DNA from: Mycteria americana
Lineage: Eukaryota; Chordata; Aves; Ciconiiformes; Ciconiidae
Assembly (NCBI RefSeq): GCF_035582795.1
Contig: NC_134366.1
Coordinates: 93,057,756-93,121,755 of the forward strand
DNA length: 64,000 bases
Direction of reading: 5' to 3'
In this document: one piece after another, positions 12,036 to 21,771 of the stretch
Layout of the letters: every line of letters starts with the position of its first letter
Numbering within the stretch: position 1 is the first letter of the stretch
Program-made: the position numbers and the translations under genes
The notes under the pieces: model-generated
The model's database searches: none
What the model was told of the DNA's origin: nothing
What the model saw: the letters and a program-made list of their open reading frames with translations, nothing else

Positions 12036-12708
12036 CTATTGGAATTACAAGGGTTATATTTTGTTTCAATTCAGATATCAGAACTGAAAGGAAAACATAA
12101 ATTTTGAAAGTTATATTAAAAAATGCTTAAGGCAAGTGTCTCTTAAAAACTACAACTGCATCAAGTAATCACCGTTTCTGATGTTTGGCTTGATCATCTG
12201 TGAAAATGTACTATGTCACTTACAGTTGACCTGCACCTACAATTCTGAAGTGGGAGCAGAGGGTGAAGGCAGAGAAAGAAAGGAAGGAATACTGTAATTT
12301 TAGCCAGACTTGAAAGACCAGATATATCCTGCCATAAACTACAGGAATAACCATAGCCTGCAGCACCTAGAAGACAGAGGACTAGTGCATGAAGAGGAGA
12401 TTTGATATCAAGCTACCAGATCACAATATTCCTAATTCACTTGTATAATGGCTTGACATAAAATAATTTCTGGACCTTCAGACTAAGATAATCACCTACA
12501 TATCAGTTTAATGTATCAACTTATTTCCTTCTGAGTATATTATTAAACTCAATGTTTTAATAACAGCATGAGACCCCTGCAATCTTTTATTTAGGTGTCT
12601 TCAAAATTCTGTGAAACCTTAAAGTTCCTTATTCATAAACCACTATAAAAGCCCCGGAAAGTCAGCTGCACAGGTTGTATTTTACAGATAACATTATGGT
12701 CCACACAC

Positions 12709-12909
12709 ATTTCTAACACTAGTATGTAGTTGGTGGAGGTCTCAAAGGTATCGAGAAGGCCAATGAGCTGGGGATGCTGGAGATTCTGCATGACTCCAAG
12801 TTCATGGGTAACCTGGTCTCGCTTCATCAACTTCTTATTCACAAACTTAGTGGCTACTGCTCGCTTGGTTCCCTTCTGGTCACACTTCTTAACGACAGAA
12901 AATCTGCCC
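12709..12909 (-). CDS. TRIO: TRIO exon 21 of window: kinase N-lobe
   Basis: This 201-bp exon (one base, 66 codons, two bases) begins GRFSVVKKCDQKGTKRAVAT. It holds the rest of the glycine-rich loop (GRGRFSVV), the ATP-site lysine in AVATK, the helix-C glutamate in VTHEL, and the hinge-proximal YILVLE. The donor is unusual: the exon ends GAAAT and the intron starts GTGTGTGG, a weak donor embedded in a short GT repeat. The next exon's first codons (Met-Ala-Asp-Gln) fix this boundary. The introns on both sides (12910-13594 and 12036-12708) are short and featureless. Confidence 0.95.
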
Positions 12910-13594
12910 CTGGAATACAATATTGGAAGGAAAGAATTAACTGAGAGATGCACTAAGGACATACTTTTACCTTGAAAGATATCCTGAGAGAGATCTAATT
13001 TTAGGTCTCCAATAAGCTAACCTTACAGAGTAGTTTCTGGACATAAAGAAGAGTTTTAAGTACATGCATCTTCTATAAAATGTGTCTGTATAAATAATTA
13101 GCTTCTGACAGAGATCTGTTTTATCACACTTGCAGAGACCTCAAGTCAGAGTAGCATCCAGCTTTCAAAGGTCATAATTAAGCTGGAGAAATGAATATTC
13201 TATGTGACTTATTTTGCATTTTGCTCATTTTCATACTTTTCTGTCTGTAATTTTCATACCCTAAATAAAAAGGCTTAGGAGAGCTTCACTACAGAAGCAG
13301 TGTCAGTCACTGTAAGGCATGTTTAAAAAAAAAAAAAAAGACTATGTAGCCTTCCAAAGTATTTGAAAAACACACATCCCTTAAGGTATGATACCACTTC
13401 AGCCTAAATACGTTCTGTTTATGCAGTGCCATCTAGTGCTGGCAAGATTTTCTCTTCTTCATCTCTATTTAATCTGATGTAATTCTGGCCTCTTGGGCTC
13501 ATATGATAAGTATTTTCAAAGATAATTTAATTTTTTGAATGAGAAGTTCATATTTTGACATAGACAACTTTGGAGATCAGCATACAGAACGCAC

Positions 13595-13673
13595 CTGCCA
13601 AGCTCAGCCACTTCACTGTAAAGGGAATCAAAGTTGTCTTTCCAGATTACCATGATCCCATCACTTCCAGGAC
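13595..13673 (-). CDS. TRIO: TRIO exon 20 of window: lead-in to kinase domain
   Basis: In this 79-bp exon two bases complete Gly, followed by 25 codons and two bases (phase 1 to 2). It encodes PGSDGIMVIWKDNFDSLYSE followed by VAELG. NFDSLYSEVAELG is the first kinase strand leading into the glycine loop. The donor is GTGCGT. The acceptor CTTCTAG is preceded by a 100-nt uninterrupted pyrimidine run on the coding strand. Skipping this exon would shift the frame and remove the kinase. Confidence 0.96.
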
Positions 13674-13675
13674 CT

Positions 13676-13775
13676 AGAAGAAAAAAAAAAAAAAAAAAGA
13701 AAGAAAAGGAAAAAAAAAGGAAAAAAAGAAAAAAGGGGAAAGAAGAAAAAAGAGAGAGAGAGAGAGAGAAAAAGA
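13676..13775. repeat. 100-nt uninterrupted purine tract at a TRIO splice acceptor
   Basis: The plus strand is 100 consecutive purines: poly-A, then mixed A/G, then (GA)n. On the coding strand it is a polypyrimidine stretch ending in CTTCTAG, directly at the acceptor of exon 20 (13673). It therefore is the polypyrimidine tract, several times longer than usual. Confidence 0.95.
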
Positions 13776-16189
13776 CAGTATGGCCAACATTTAATATCGT
13801 CAGATCCTCCTCAGAATTGTTGTCATTATAACCAATGGTTATTTCAGATGTTTGCAAAAGGAGAAATATTTGGACTTCATATTGTTTGGGAATAGATTTC
13901 AGTAGCAATTTGCCTCAGTCAGACTGGCCCCTATCATCTTTCGCTTGAAGCTGAGTGTGCATATTAAAAAGAAACTCATGGCCTCATATTGTCCATCCTC
14001 TTGCAGCTCAGAAAGAAAATTATTTCTGTAATCAACTACTTTATTGATGGGTTATGAAGACTACTACAGCAACAGAAGGTGAAGAGTATTCTGGAGGAGA
14101 TAACGCACAAGAATTGACTGCAATCAAATGGCAAGTCCTTCAAGTCCAATGGACTGAAAAAGACTTCATAGACTGATGTTGAAACCTTACTTTGTGATAC
14201 AGCCTTAGAGTTTTCATTTTGCTCTAATGGACTGGGGAAATGGAGGGTAGGATGGCTGCAGAAAAACTGGAGCCAGAACTTTGTAAAAGTATTGGTAGAG
14301 CTGAGTAGAAGGGCTAGGGAAACACAGCCGCCTGTCTTCTGAAGTCTAGTTGCAGAGTAACCAAGACATGACAAATTCTGGTTTAGTTTTGATTGAAAAG
14401 TGAACGCTTACTTTTGGGCAAGGTCAGTAAGACCAAGGTCTGTGGCTGAAAGACAGTAGTTTAGTCTAGAAGACTTCTGTGACTCTGATTCTGGCCAAAT
14501 CACGGTTTTGGGCTTCTGTACTGGTGTAGGAAGGACACTCATTACACCAGTTCCTTAAAGCACACAGTTTCACATTGGTTCTTGTCCATCGAAAGCTTTT
14601 TACTCCCCTGACTAGAAAGTTGCCTTGGCTGATACACTATCAGTGGAATCACCCCGTCCTGTTAATCCCCATATGACACAGTGTGGCAGCAAGATGAACT
14701 GGATTACATGCCAAAGCAGCCCGGCCAATGCAGCAAAACAAATTCTATAGTGGAACTAATTCAGGTGCAGTGGGAGCTGTCTGTACAGGAATGAGTAACC
14801 TTGGCAAACTGAAGGAAACAGCAACAAGAATAGGTATTTTACATTATGTCTCATTATCAACAATACACCTGCCACTGGAAAAAAAAAAAGTGATCAGACA
14901 GCATAGCAGCTACCTGAAAAAAAAGCTCTATTTTTCAGGAAACATTAGTGTAAAGACCAAAATTTTGTTTTCTGCCTCTTTTATACATTGCAACATATGC
15001 ATCCTAGGGCTAACTACTGGCTGTCTTGGGTCAGTTAGCAGGAAGTGCTGGGAATAATAACCACCTCAATATGTTGACAGTAAGGCACTTACTGTGGCTG
15101 CCAACAAGCTGAGCTCAAAGTGGCAGCACTGATTATAAACACGCAAAAATTTCAGATGAAGTTTTAGAAGGGACACATCTTTCACAGTCTGTTTTCAACA
15201 TTCCAGGAAAATGGCAAAGTTTTTTGGAAAAAAAGGGAAGAAAAAACATATTTTGGAGAGGTTTGGGACAACTATACAAGTCCCCATATCAGCTGGGACA
15301 GACATACAAAGAGAGAATGCAGCACTTCATATCTTATTTTCTTTTATATGAGTCAATTTGAGACAGAGCCATTCCACCTAAAATCTATTAATTAATTCTC
15401 ACCAATGGATAGATATATGGGCCTCTCAATAGATTAAAGGACCAAGACAGCATCAATTGTTATAAACTACATGTAAGAAAGCCTGCTATCCTGCTGTCTC
15501 AGTGTTTTCCACATTTCTAAAAATGGAGGATCCAGAACACTTAAGAGAAGAATAACTGAATGTACAAGCACACACTGAAACTTATCACTTATGCCATCAA
15601 ACACGTCAAATAAAGACCACTTTTTTTTTCCTTTGCTGTTTGCCTCCAAAACGCAGGGATTTTTCATCTTTGCGGGTTTCCTTTTCATTCTCTCACAGAC
15701 ATTCAGGTTGCCTCACTTCAGGTACTGAAATAATGTAATTTAAGTGTAGATCCATGACGCAAAGACAAGAAACAGTTATATGTTCTCCTGAACACTGTGG
15801 CTTTACAATTCAAGCAAAGGAACATATTAAAATACAGAGCAACGCTCCTCTTTTCTTATCTGTACACTGTAGAAATTATACATGTTGGCATAGTAGCTTT
15901 CGTTGAGACTAAAGTAAGAATGCAGGTGACAAAATGTTATTTTATCATACTACATTTGAACTAGTATTGACACACAAGGTAAATGAATATTGACAGTACT
16001 GTGTAGGCATCTTGTCTGTATGAACCTCTAATTAGTTATATCCTAGAAGTCCACCTATTCCTGCTGAAACAACTAATATATCGCAGGTGAAAATGTTTAT
16101 TATAATACTGCTTTAACAGAGGGATGCCAAAGAGCCAGAGTTTTCTTTTTCCTGTACTATGGGTACCAGACACTTTGAATGTAATTAGA

Positions 16190-16191
<2 letters not shown>

Positions 16192-16228
<37 letters not shown>
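16192..16228. repeat. poly(A)/(GA)n tract next to the Ig exon donor
   Basis: 27 A residues followed by five GA units form a 37-nt purine tract. On the coding strand this is (TC)n then poly-T, starting ten bases inside the intron downstream of the exon 19 donor. Confidence 0.95.
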
Positions 16229-16229
<1 letters not shown>

Positions 16230-16237
16230 AGGCCTAC

Positions 16238-16359
16238 CTAAAACTCGTAGACTGGCAGAAGATGAAACCGAACCCATATCGTTTGCAGCTATACATGTAT
16301 AGATACCATCGTCTTCTGCAGTGACGCCAATGATTTTCAGTGAAGCCTCTCCTAAGTCA
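16238..16359 (-). CDS. TRIO: TRIO exon 19 of window: Ig-like domain, second half
   Basis: This 122-bp exon (phase 2 to 1) begins DLGEASLKIIGVTAEDDGIY and ends SSASLRVLG. DDGIYTCIAANDMG carries the conserved Asp, Tyr and second Cys of the Ig fold. The acceptor is TTCCCAG. The donor GTAGGCC is followed within ten bases by a (CT)n/poly-T stretch (16192-16228). Intron sequence directly follows the Ig domain; no FnIII-encoding exon intervenes before the kinase exons. Confidence 0.96.
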
Positions 16360-18447
16360 CTGGGAAACACAAAGGCATCCATTAACTTTATATTAATTTT
16401 ACAGACCTTAAGTTATGGAAATCAGACAAAGTTAGATAGATACTGTTAATATTTCTTATTCTCCAGCCCCTATCTCTCTCTAGACAAACCCTGTCCCTGC
16501 CATTTCAGAATCGTCTACCAGAATTTGAGCACTTTGTGTCCATCAAGTATCTTGGAATGTCCTACAGACTATTAGAAAAACATCCTCACTGACACTCTGT
16601 CTCAGCACGTCCTAGGCTCCATTGTGTTTGAAAAATCAAATGCTTCCCCCGTTTCTTCCTGCTTCCTCTACTTCCTTCCAATTATGAGAAGCCGTATTGA
16701 GACAACCATCCATCACTGTTCTTTCTGAAAGGTTAATTTCCATCCCTGACTCCCAGCATATAGAAGCTGATCTAACATTTGTACTTTCAGAGCATCCATC
16801 CCTTGTAAGAGAGGACTACACCTTCAATACAAAAGGTGCACCTCACCACAACTTTGGAGACCTGAGAATCTGGGAGAATGAGGATGGAATGTCTCCAGGG
16901 CAGAGACAGCAATAAGCTATGTAAGACCATAGGAGAAAGATTCTGCAGACTCTTCCTTAATCTTTCTCACTGCCCAAGCACCTTTTCTGTTTGATGGTTT
17001 GTCTTTAAATATGTACTTAACTGTTCCTCTGTGCACTTCATGTCTTTTTTGACCATCTACCATGGACATGAACAGCAGATAATTCTATTTGCAGAAGTCT
17101 CTTACAGATGTGAATACTTGGCAAGTCCTCCCTACGCTTTTCACCTTTAGGCTCAAAACAACCCTAACATTGTGTTACTCCTTCACAACAGGGCATATTT
17201 TCAAGATTTTCTATCATTCTTATTACTTTCCTTTGGATCCATCCCAGTTACTGCAAGTCATTTGACTGACTGAATCAAAAACTATTTGTCATGGTCTTCA
17301 CCACACGACTTAATTTCAGGGAAAAAAATGAATGTAAATTTTAGGAACATAAGAAGATGACTCCCCTCCCCCAGCTCAAAGAACATTTCATGATTATTAT
17401 TTCTAAAAATCTGTCAGCCACAGCCAACATGATTTACTGAATATAATTCTGTAACAGTAATGGATCACAGTGAATTAAACCTAGTGAATCTAACTCTTAT
17501 CTCTCACAATGGTCCTGGATGCAGTAGCAGAGCTGCCACAATGTCTGTCTCCCATAAAAAAAAATTATACCCAGTGAAAGGAAAAAGGACCAGCAGCAGG
17601 AGGTAAAAAAGAACAGTATAACATGCCATCAAGTTTGCAGGTAAGCTGGGCTATACCACACAACCTTTAAGATGATGACATACTCTTCTATCTATTGATG
17701 AGGAAAGTTTTCACAAAAAAACCCCTAGTTCTGAACGGAAAGCGTAATTCATAAATAAGACATTTCTTCACACTGAAGTTACTCATTAAGCAACATTTTA
17801 TGTATATAAAATAATGCATTTTCACAAACCCCCCCCCCCAAACTTTTCTAACATGCAGTTTCACATTCCAAAATACAGCAATTTCTCTTATTAATCAGGT
17901 GTTTGAGTTTCCAGTTAGTTTGTTAAGTTCTATCATAGCAAAGCTAAAAACAGACAAAAAACTTAACTTCCGTGCTTCAACAATGAAGACAGCGACACTG
18001 CCATGTCAGTAGGAACCAGAGACTTTTCTTTGCAAAATACTGTAGTGTTATCTGAAAGCAGTCATTTGCCTCAAAAATGACGGTATGCTACTAATGGAAA
18101 TAAGGGATTGGCAGATGGCATGTCACAGCACTAGCATGTCGCAACATACCGTTCTGGTTCAAGCACCAGGTCAGCGTGACGGAACCACAATGGCTTCTCC
18201 AATAGCTAATCAGAAGTACCAGCTGAATTTTCTTTTGTTTTTAAAAATCAACTGAATATGACATTTGGGTACCCCAGCAATACATGGAAGTTACACATTT
18301 CCAGAAAATCCCAGCTGTGACATATTTCTGTCTGAGGGCAATCCTATCTTTATGCCTCAAAGCCAAAAGCTATCCTGCACCAAGGGTGCAAATAGAAAAT
18401 ATAACAGTTTCAGCAGTTCCTGTTGAACATTACACAAATTACTGTAC
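16360..18447 (-). other. TRIO: TRIO intron between the two Ig exons
   Basis: This 2.1-kb intron contains the possible old LINE relic at 17095-17260 and a poly-C run at about 17829-17839. Nothing else is recognisable. Confidence 0.75.
17095..17260 (-). mobile_element. possible very old CR1/L3-like relic, minus orientation
   Basis: Text such as CAGGGCATATTTTCAAGATT, TATCATTCTTATTACTTTCC and TTTGGATCCATCCCAG resembles the reversed ORF2 C-terminal region (the 'rmikvlekmp' segment) of old CR1/L3 LINEs. The similarity is patchy. It lies in the intron between the two Ig exons. Confidence 0.4.
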
Positions 18448-18610
18448 CTGTACGAAATGCTGTGATGACCGTCATTGCTCAGTGTGTTATGATCAGGACC
18501 TTTCCAAGTAACTGAAGCCTTGGGGCGACCACAGACTTTACACCTAAGCACGATGGTTTCTCCTGTCTCACATGTTACCTCACTCAATGGTATTATAAAC
18601 TCTGGGGGAA
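18448..18610 (-). CDS. TRIO: TRIO exon 18 of window: Ig-like domain, first half
   Basis: In this 163-bp exon two bases complete Val, 53 codons follow, and two bases remain (phase 1 to 2). It begins PPEFIIPLSEVTCETGETIV and ends GHHSISY. The first Ig cysteine (EVTC) and the core Trp (SVTWKG) of an I-set immunoglobulin fold are present, after LRCKVCGRPKA. The acceptor is TTTCCAG and the donor is GTACAG. The 900-bp intron before it (18611-19510) shows nothing recognisable. Confidence 0.97.
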
Positions 18611-19510
18611 CTGGAAAAAAAAAATAAATGGCATTAGGTCAACTGAAGTTAATCAATTTGCTTTTCTATTCCTTGCACTCTTTTCTATTAGGCAAAGTAG
18701 TATGGTACTTTACATTTCCAAGGTGTAGCTACCCTTGGAGCACATCCATGGTTAGGCCACTTGCTGGGGCTCTGCGGAGCTAGTGAATTTTTCTCTGCAT
18801 GAACTTGGACACAACTGCTATGCCACGGTTAACCCTGAAGCCTACCATGGTGAACCAAATACCCTGTTTATGGCAAGCTGAGGAAACCCTACAGTGAAAA
18901 GCATTTAAGGATGTGCTCAGCCAGGCTATCTTTATATCCAGCTAAGTTTGCAAAAGGGAACACAAAACACCTCACTCATCCACTGGGGCACTGTAGCGGT
19001 TTCCCTTTTTGCATACAGGTGAAACTCAAAAAGTTTGGTTCTGTTTATTAAGATAAAAACCCAGTTTGGCTCTGACCCCAGAGGGCCACTATCTTTGTCC
19101 TGATCAGCCTCTGCACTGGACAGGTCCTGAATGTTTCCTAGGGTGCAAGGTTAAAAATGAAGCAGGTGGTCTCCAACTCCTGCCCTTGTTATTTTGCAAA
19201 TTCAGCAAGGCCCAACTTCCATACAGTCTCCATGCAAATGCAGCAGAGTGCAAATCTTTCTGAAGATGTCATATGGTCCTTGCATTTTATGTTGTTTTGG
19301 ACTTGGGAAGAAAAATGTGTTCCTTGCATCTTAAAAAATAAATATGACGTATTTCATTAACTGTCTCCCTTATCCAAAAAGAGCCTATGTATATTTTGAT
19401 AGAAAACACTCAGTTCCTGATGTAATTCATGTCAAGCAAACTTAAACAAAGTAAATCATGTTTTAATCAAATTATATTTACTAGGACTTTTAAAAATTAA
19501 AGCAACTTAC

Positions 19511-19538
19511 CATCATAAATGTAATTGGGGTTGAGAAG
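19511..19538 (-). CDS. TRIO: TRIO exon 17 of window: 28-bp microexon
   Basis: This 28-bp microexon encodes LLNPNYIYD plus the first base of a split codon (phase 0 to 1). The acceptor is TTTCTAG and the donor is GTAAGT, both strong. It joins the basic linker to the Ig domain. Because 28 is not a multiple of three, skipping it would shift the frame and remove Ig and kinase. It is too short for ordinary ORF detection and was found from the flanking phases and the conserved NPNYIYD motif. Confidence 0.93.
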
Positions 19539-19887
19539 CTAGAAAGGAGAAATTAAAGAATTAATGTCCTTATAACATTATAAGAAATTAAAGAATGGTA
19601 GAAAACAAAGTACAGGGATGGTTCAAAGTTAGCTGTATCTACAAAGATCCAAGAAACATCTGAACACCAGAATTTCTGCACCACTCTGGTCTTTCTGCAG
19701 TATCCTTATGCTATATCACGCTTGCAGGCTCAAAGACTGTATCTTCCCATTTTCAGATTTGGCAAACACTGTTCGTTAAAACTACTGTCGCCTCCAATCC
19801 CTTCATGTGAATTTCCGACAAAAGTTACTTTTAAAGAAATCCCAACACAGCTCCTTTTGGAAACTACTACATCTTTGTAACATTTAC

Positions 19888-20026
19888 CTTTACAGAAACC
19901 TTGTTGGCAAGTCCTTCTCGGGATTTGCGGTAACCATTTTCTAGCTTGCCTTCCCTTTTGCCGTCTTTATCTTTTTTCTCAGATTTCTTCCTTAAACGGA
20001 GTGCTGTGTGCCAAGATGTTGACTTC
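19888..20026 (-). CDS. TRIO: TRIO exon 16 of window: basic linker after SH3-2
   Basis: This 139-bp exon has one base completing Lys and then 46 codons, ending in phase 0. It begins KSTSWHTALRLRKKSEKKDK and ends EGLANKVSVK. It is a very basic linker (RLRKKSEKKDKDGKREGK) of unknown role, conserved in the TRIO/KALRN family. The acceptor is TATTCAG and the donor is GTAAAT. A 349-bp intron separates it from the microexon. Confidence 0.96.
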
Positions 20027-20834
20027 CTGAATACAGAACATTAAACTTTGATCAATTTTTTTTCAACTCTAAGTTATGTGTTATACTCTCTAGTCTCAAA
20101 TAGATTTGGAAAAGTATGTTGAAATGTTATTTCATTGTATTAAAGTATACTGAAATGAAAGAAATTAAGTATTCCATAAGGGATGCTACCCTTGGTTAAA
20201 ACTGTAAGCAAGCTAGTAAGATTAGTCTGTAGTTCAGTCTTTCTTTAAATCGTTGCTGGAATGGTAAACTTTCTGTATGAAAATACAAACTGTCAATCAA
20301 ACTGAGCAATGATCAGTACGAAATCTGTATCAAATACAGCCTATAGAAGCTTTACATAAAGTTTTACTGCTAAGAACTTTGATATTATTTCTCCCCTTGC
20401 AGATTTGAGAGAGATCTTCCTAGCACAACCAGACATTTTCAGTATGTTTGTGGCTCAAAGAGGAGATCTAGGAACTCTGAAATCTCATTTCACTTGAAAC
20501 AGACATTTATGACTGTTTTCCTAAACAAAGGAGCCTAGCCTGACAACTCATTCTATTAAATAAACCAGTAACTATTGTTGCTCTTAAATCAGGTATTATT
20601 TCATCACCTTTTTGCAGAAGATTGCCCTACTACAGCTTTTTAATAAGGAATATGTGCTTCTGGGTTCTTTCTTATATTTTGAAGTTTGCTAAGGGACCCC
20701 TCAAGTACTCATTCTGCTTCATGTTCGTTTATTTCTCAAAGATCACATCAACTTTTGGCTTAAAAGGTTCAAAGCCTTGTCTAAACTGGAAATTTTTCTT
20801 CCTCCTTCCCTTCTACACACACCCAGGCACTCAC

Positions 20835-21082
20835 TTGATGGTTCCATCAGGGTTGTCAATGATGACTGCACTGGTATGCCCCAAGACATAGCCGGGAATC
20901 CAGCCCTCAGCTGCGGGGCACTGATCAGTGGCGGCTCTGAACACCAAAAACATGTTCTGTTGATTGCTGGCTAGAATCTGCACGACCTCTCCTTGGTAGA
21001 CATTTATCTCATCCTCCTTCACTGCCGTGTAATCGTGTGTCACCAGCATGGTGGAGATATTGCTACTGCTGCTACTTTCACT
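20835..21082 (-). CDS. TRIO: TRIO exon 15 of window: second SH3 domain
   Basis: This 248-bp exon (82 codons plus two bases, phase 0 to 2) begins SESSSSSNISTMLVTHDYTA and ends VIIDNPDGTI. It is an SH3 fold: the THDYTA motif replaces ALYDY, an acidic RT loop follows (VKEDEI), then VYQGEVVQIL, and EGWIPGYVLG near the end carries the conserved Trp, Pro and Val of the peptide groove. SH3 domains bind proline-rich ligands. The acceptor is CTTGCAG and the donor is GTGAGT. An 808-bp intron follows with nothing recognisable. Confidence 0.97.
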
Positions 21083-21713
21083 CTGCAAGTGTCAATTGGA
21101 AGCACAAAGAGGGGGAGAAAAAAGAATCAAGTTTAAAGTTCATGAAGACAACAGGCTGTTCTTGGCCTGCGACATTACCACCATTACCTGCATGATCCAC
21201 ATAAGCTGTAGTCAGAGCGCGCTACGATTTCTCTTTTAGAGCTGCCTGTGTCTATTTGTCTTGTGCACACTAGTTTGATCTTTGACTACTTTCATGTACA
21301 GCTGCTGCAGAAATTTATCCCCATTACTTTTACTCAAGATTACTTCCTTTAACTAAGAGTCAGTTTACACATAGATCTCAACTGGTCTTCCTTTCAAGCT
21401 CAGACACTGCACCTTGCATCTTTATCAGGCAACAAAACTACAGTACAGCACATAGGACAGTTTTTCATGGTCTTACAGGTGCAGTTTCAAAATCGTAACA
21501 GGTCAAGACTTTACCTCATAAAGACCAGAAATTCCAACAACAAAAAAATATATAGAGTCTTTCCTAGCACTATTTGTCAGATCTCAGACACCAGCCTTCT
21601 GCACACAAAACATGTCAAGGCACAAAAGAACAAAACAGGCTTTTGGCAGTGTCTCTCAAAACCTCAGGGCTTGTCCCTGGTTAAATCTGTATGATCAGGT
21701 TTGCTCCTTTAAA

Positions 21714-21771
21714 CATAGGATGAGATAAATTACTGAAATAAGCATAGGATGAGGTAAATTACTGAAATAAG
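21714..21771. repeat. 29-bp tandem duplication
   Basis: There are two adjacent 29-bp copies beginning CATAGGATGAG and ending CTGAAATAAG, with a single difference (GAGAT versus GAGGT). It is a recent local duplication in an intron. Confidence 0.92.

Larger units (their letters stand above)
13674..16237 (-). other. TRIO: TRIO intron between exons 19 and 20 of window
   Basis: This 2.6-kb intron starts and ends with microsatellite tracts (16192-16228 and 13676-13775). Nothing recognisable lies between them. No FnIII-type exon was found here, where KALRN would have one. Confidence 0.8.
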
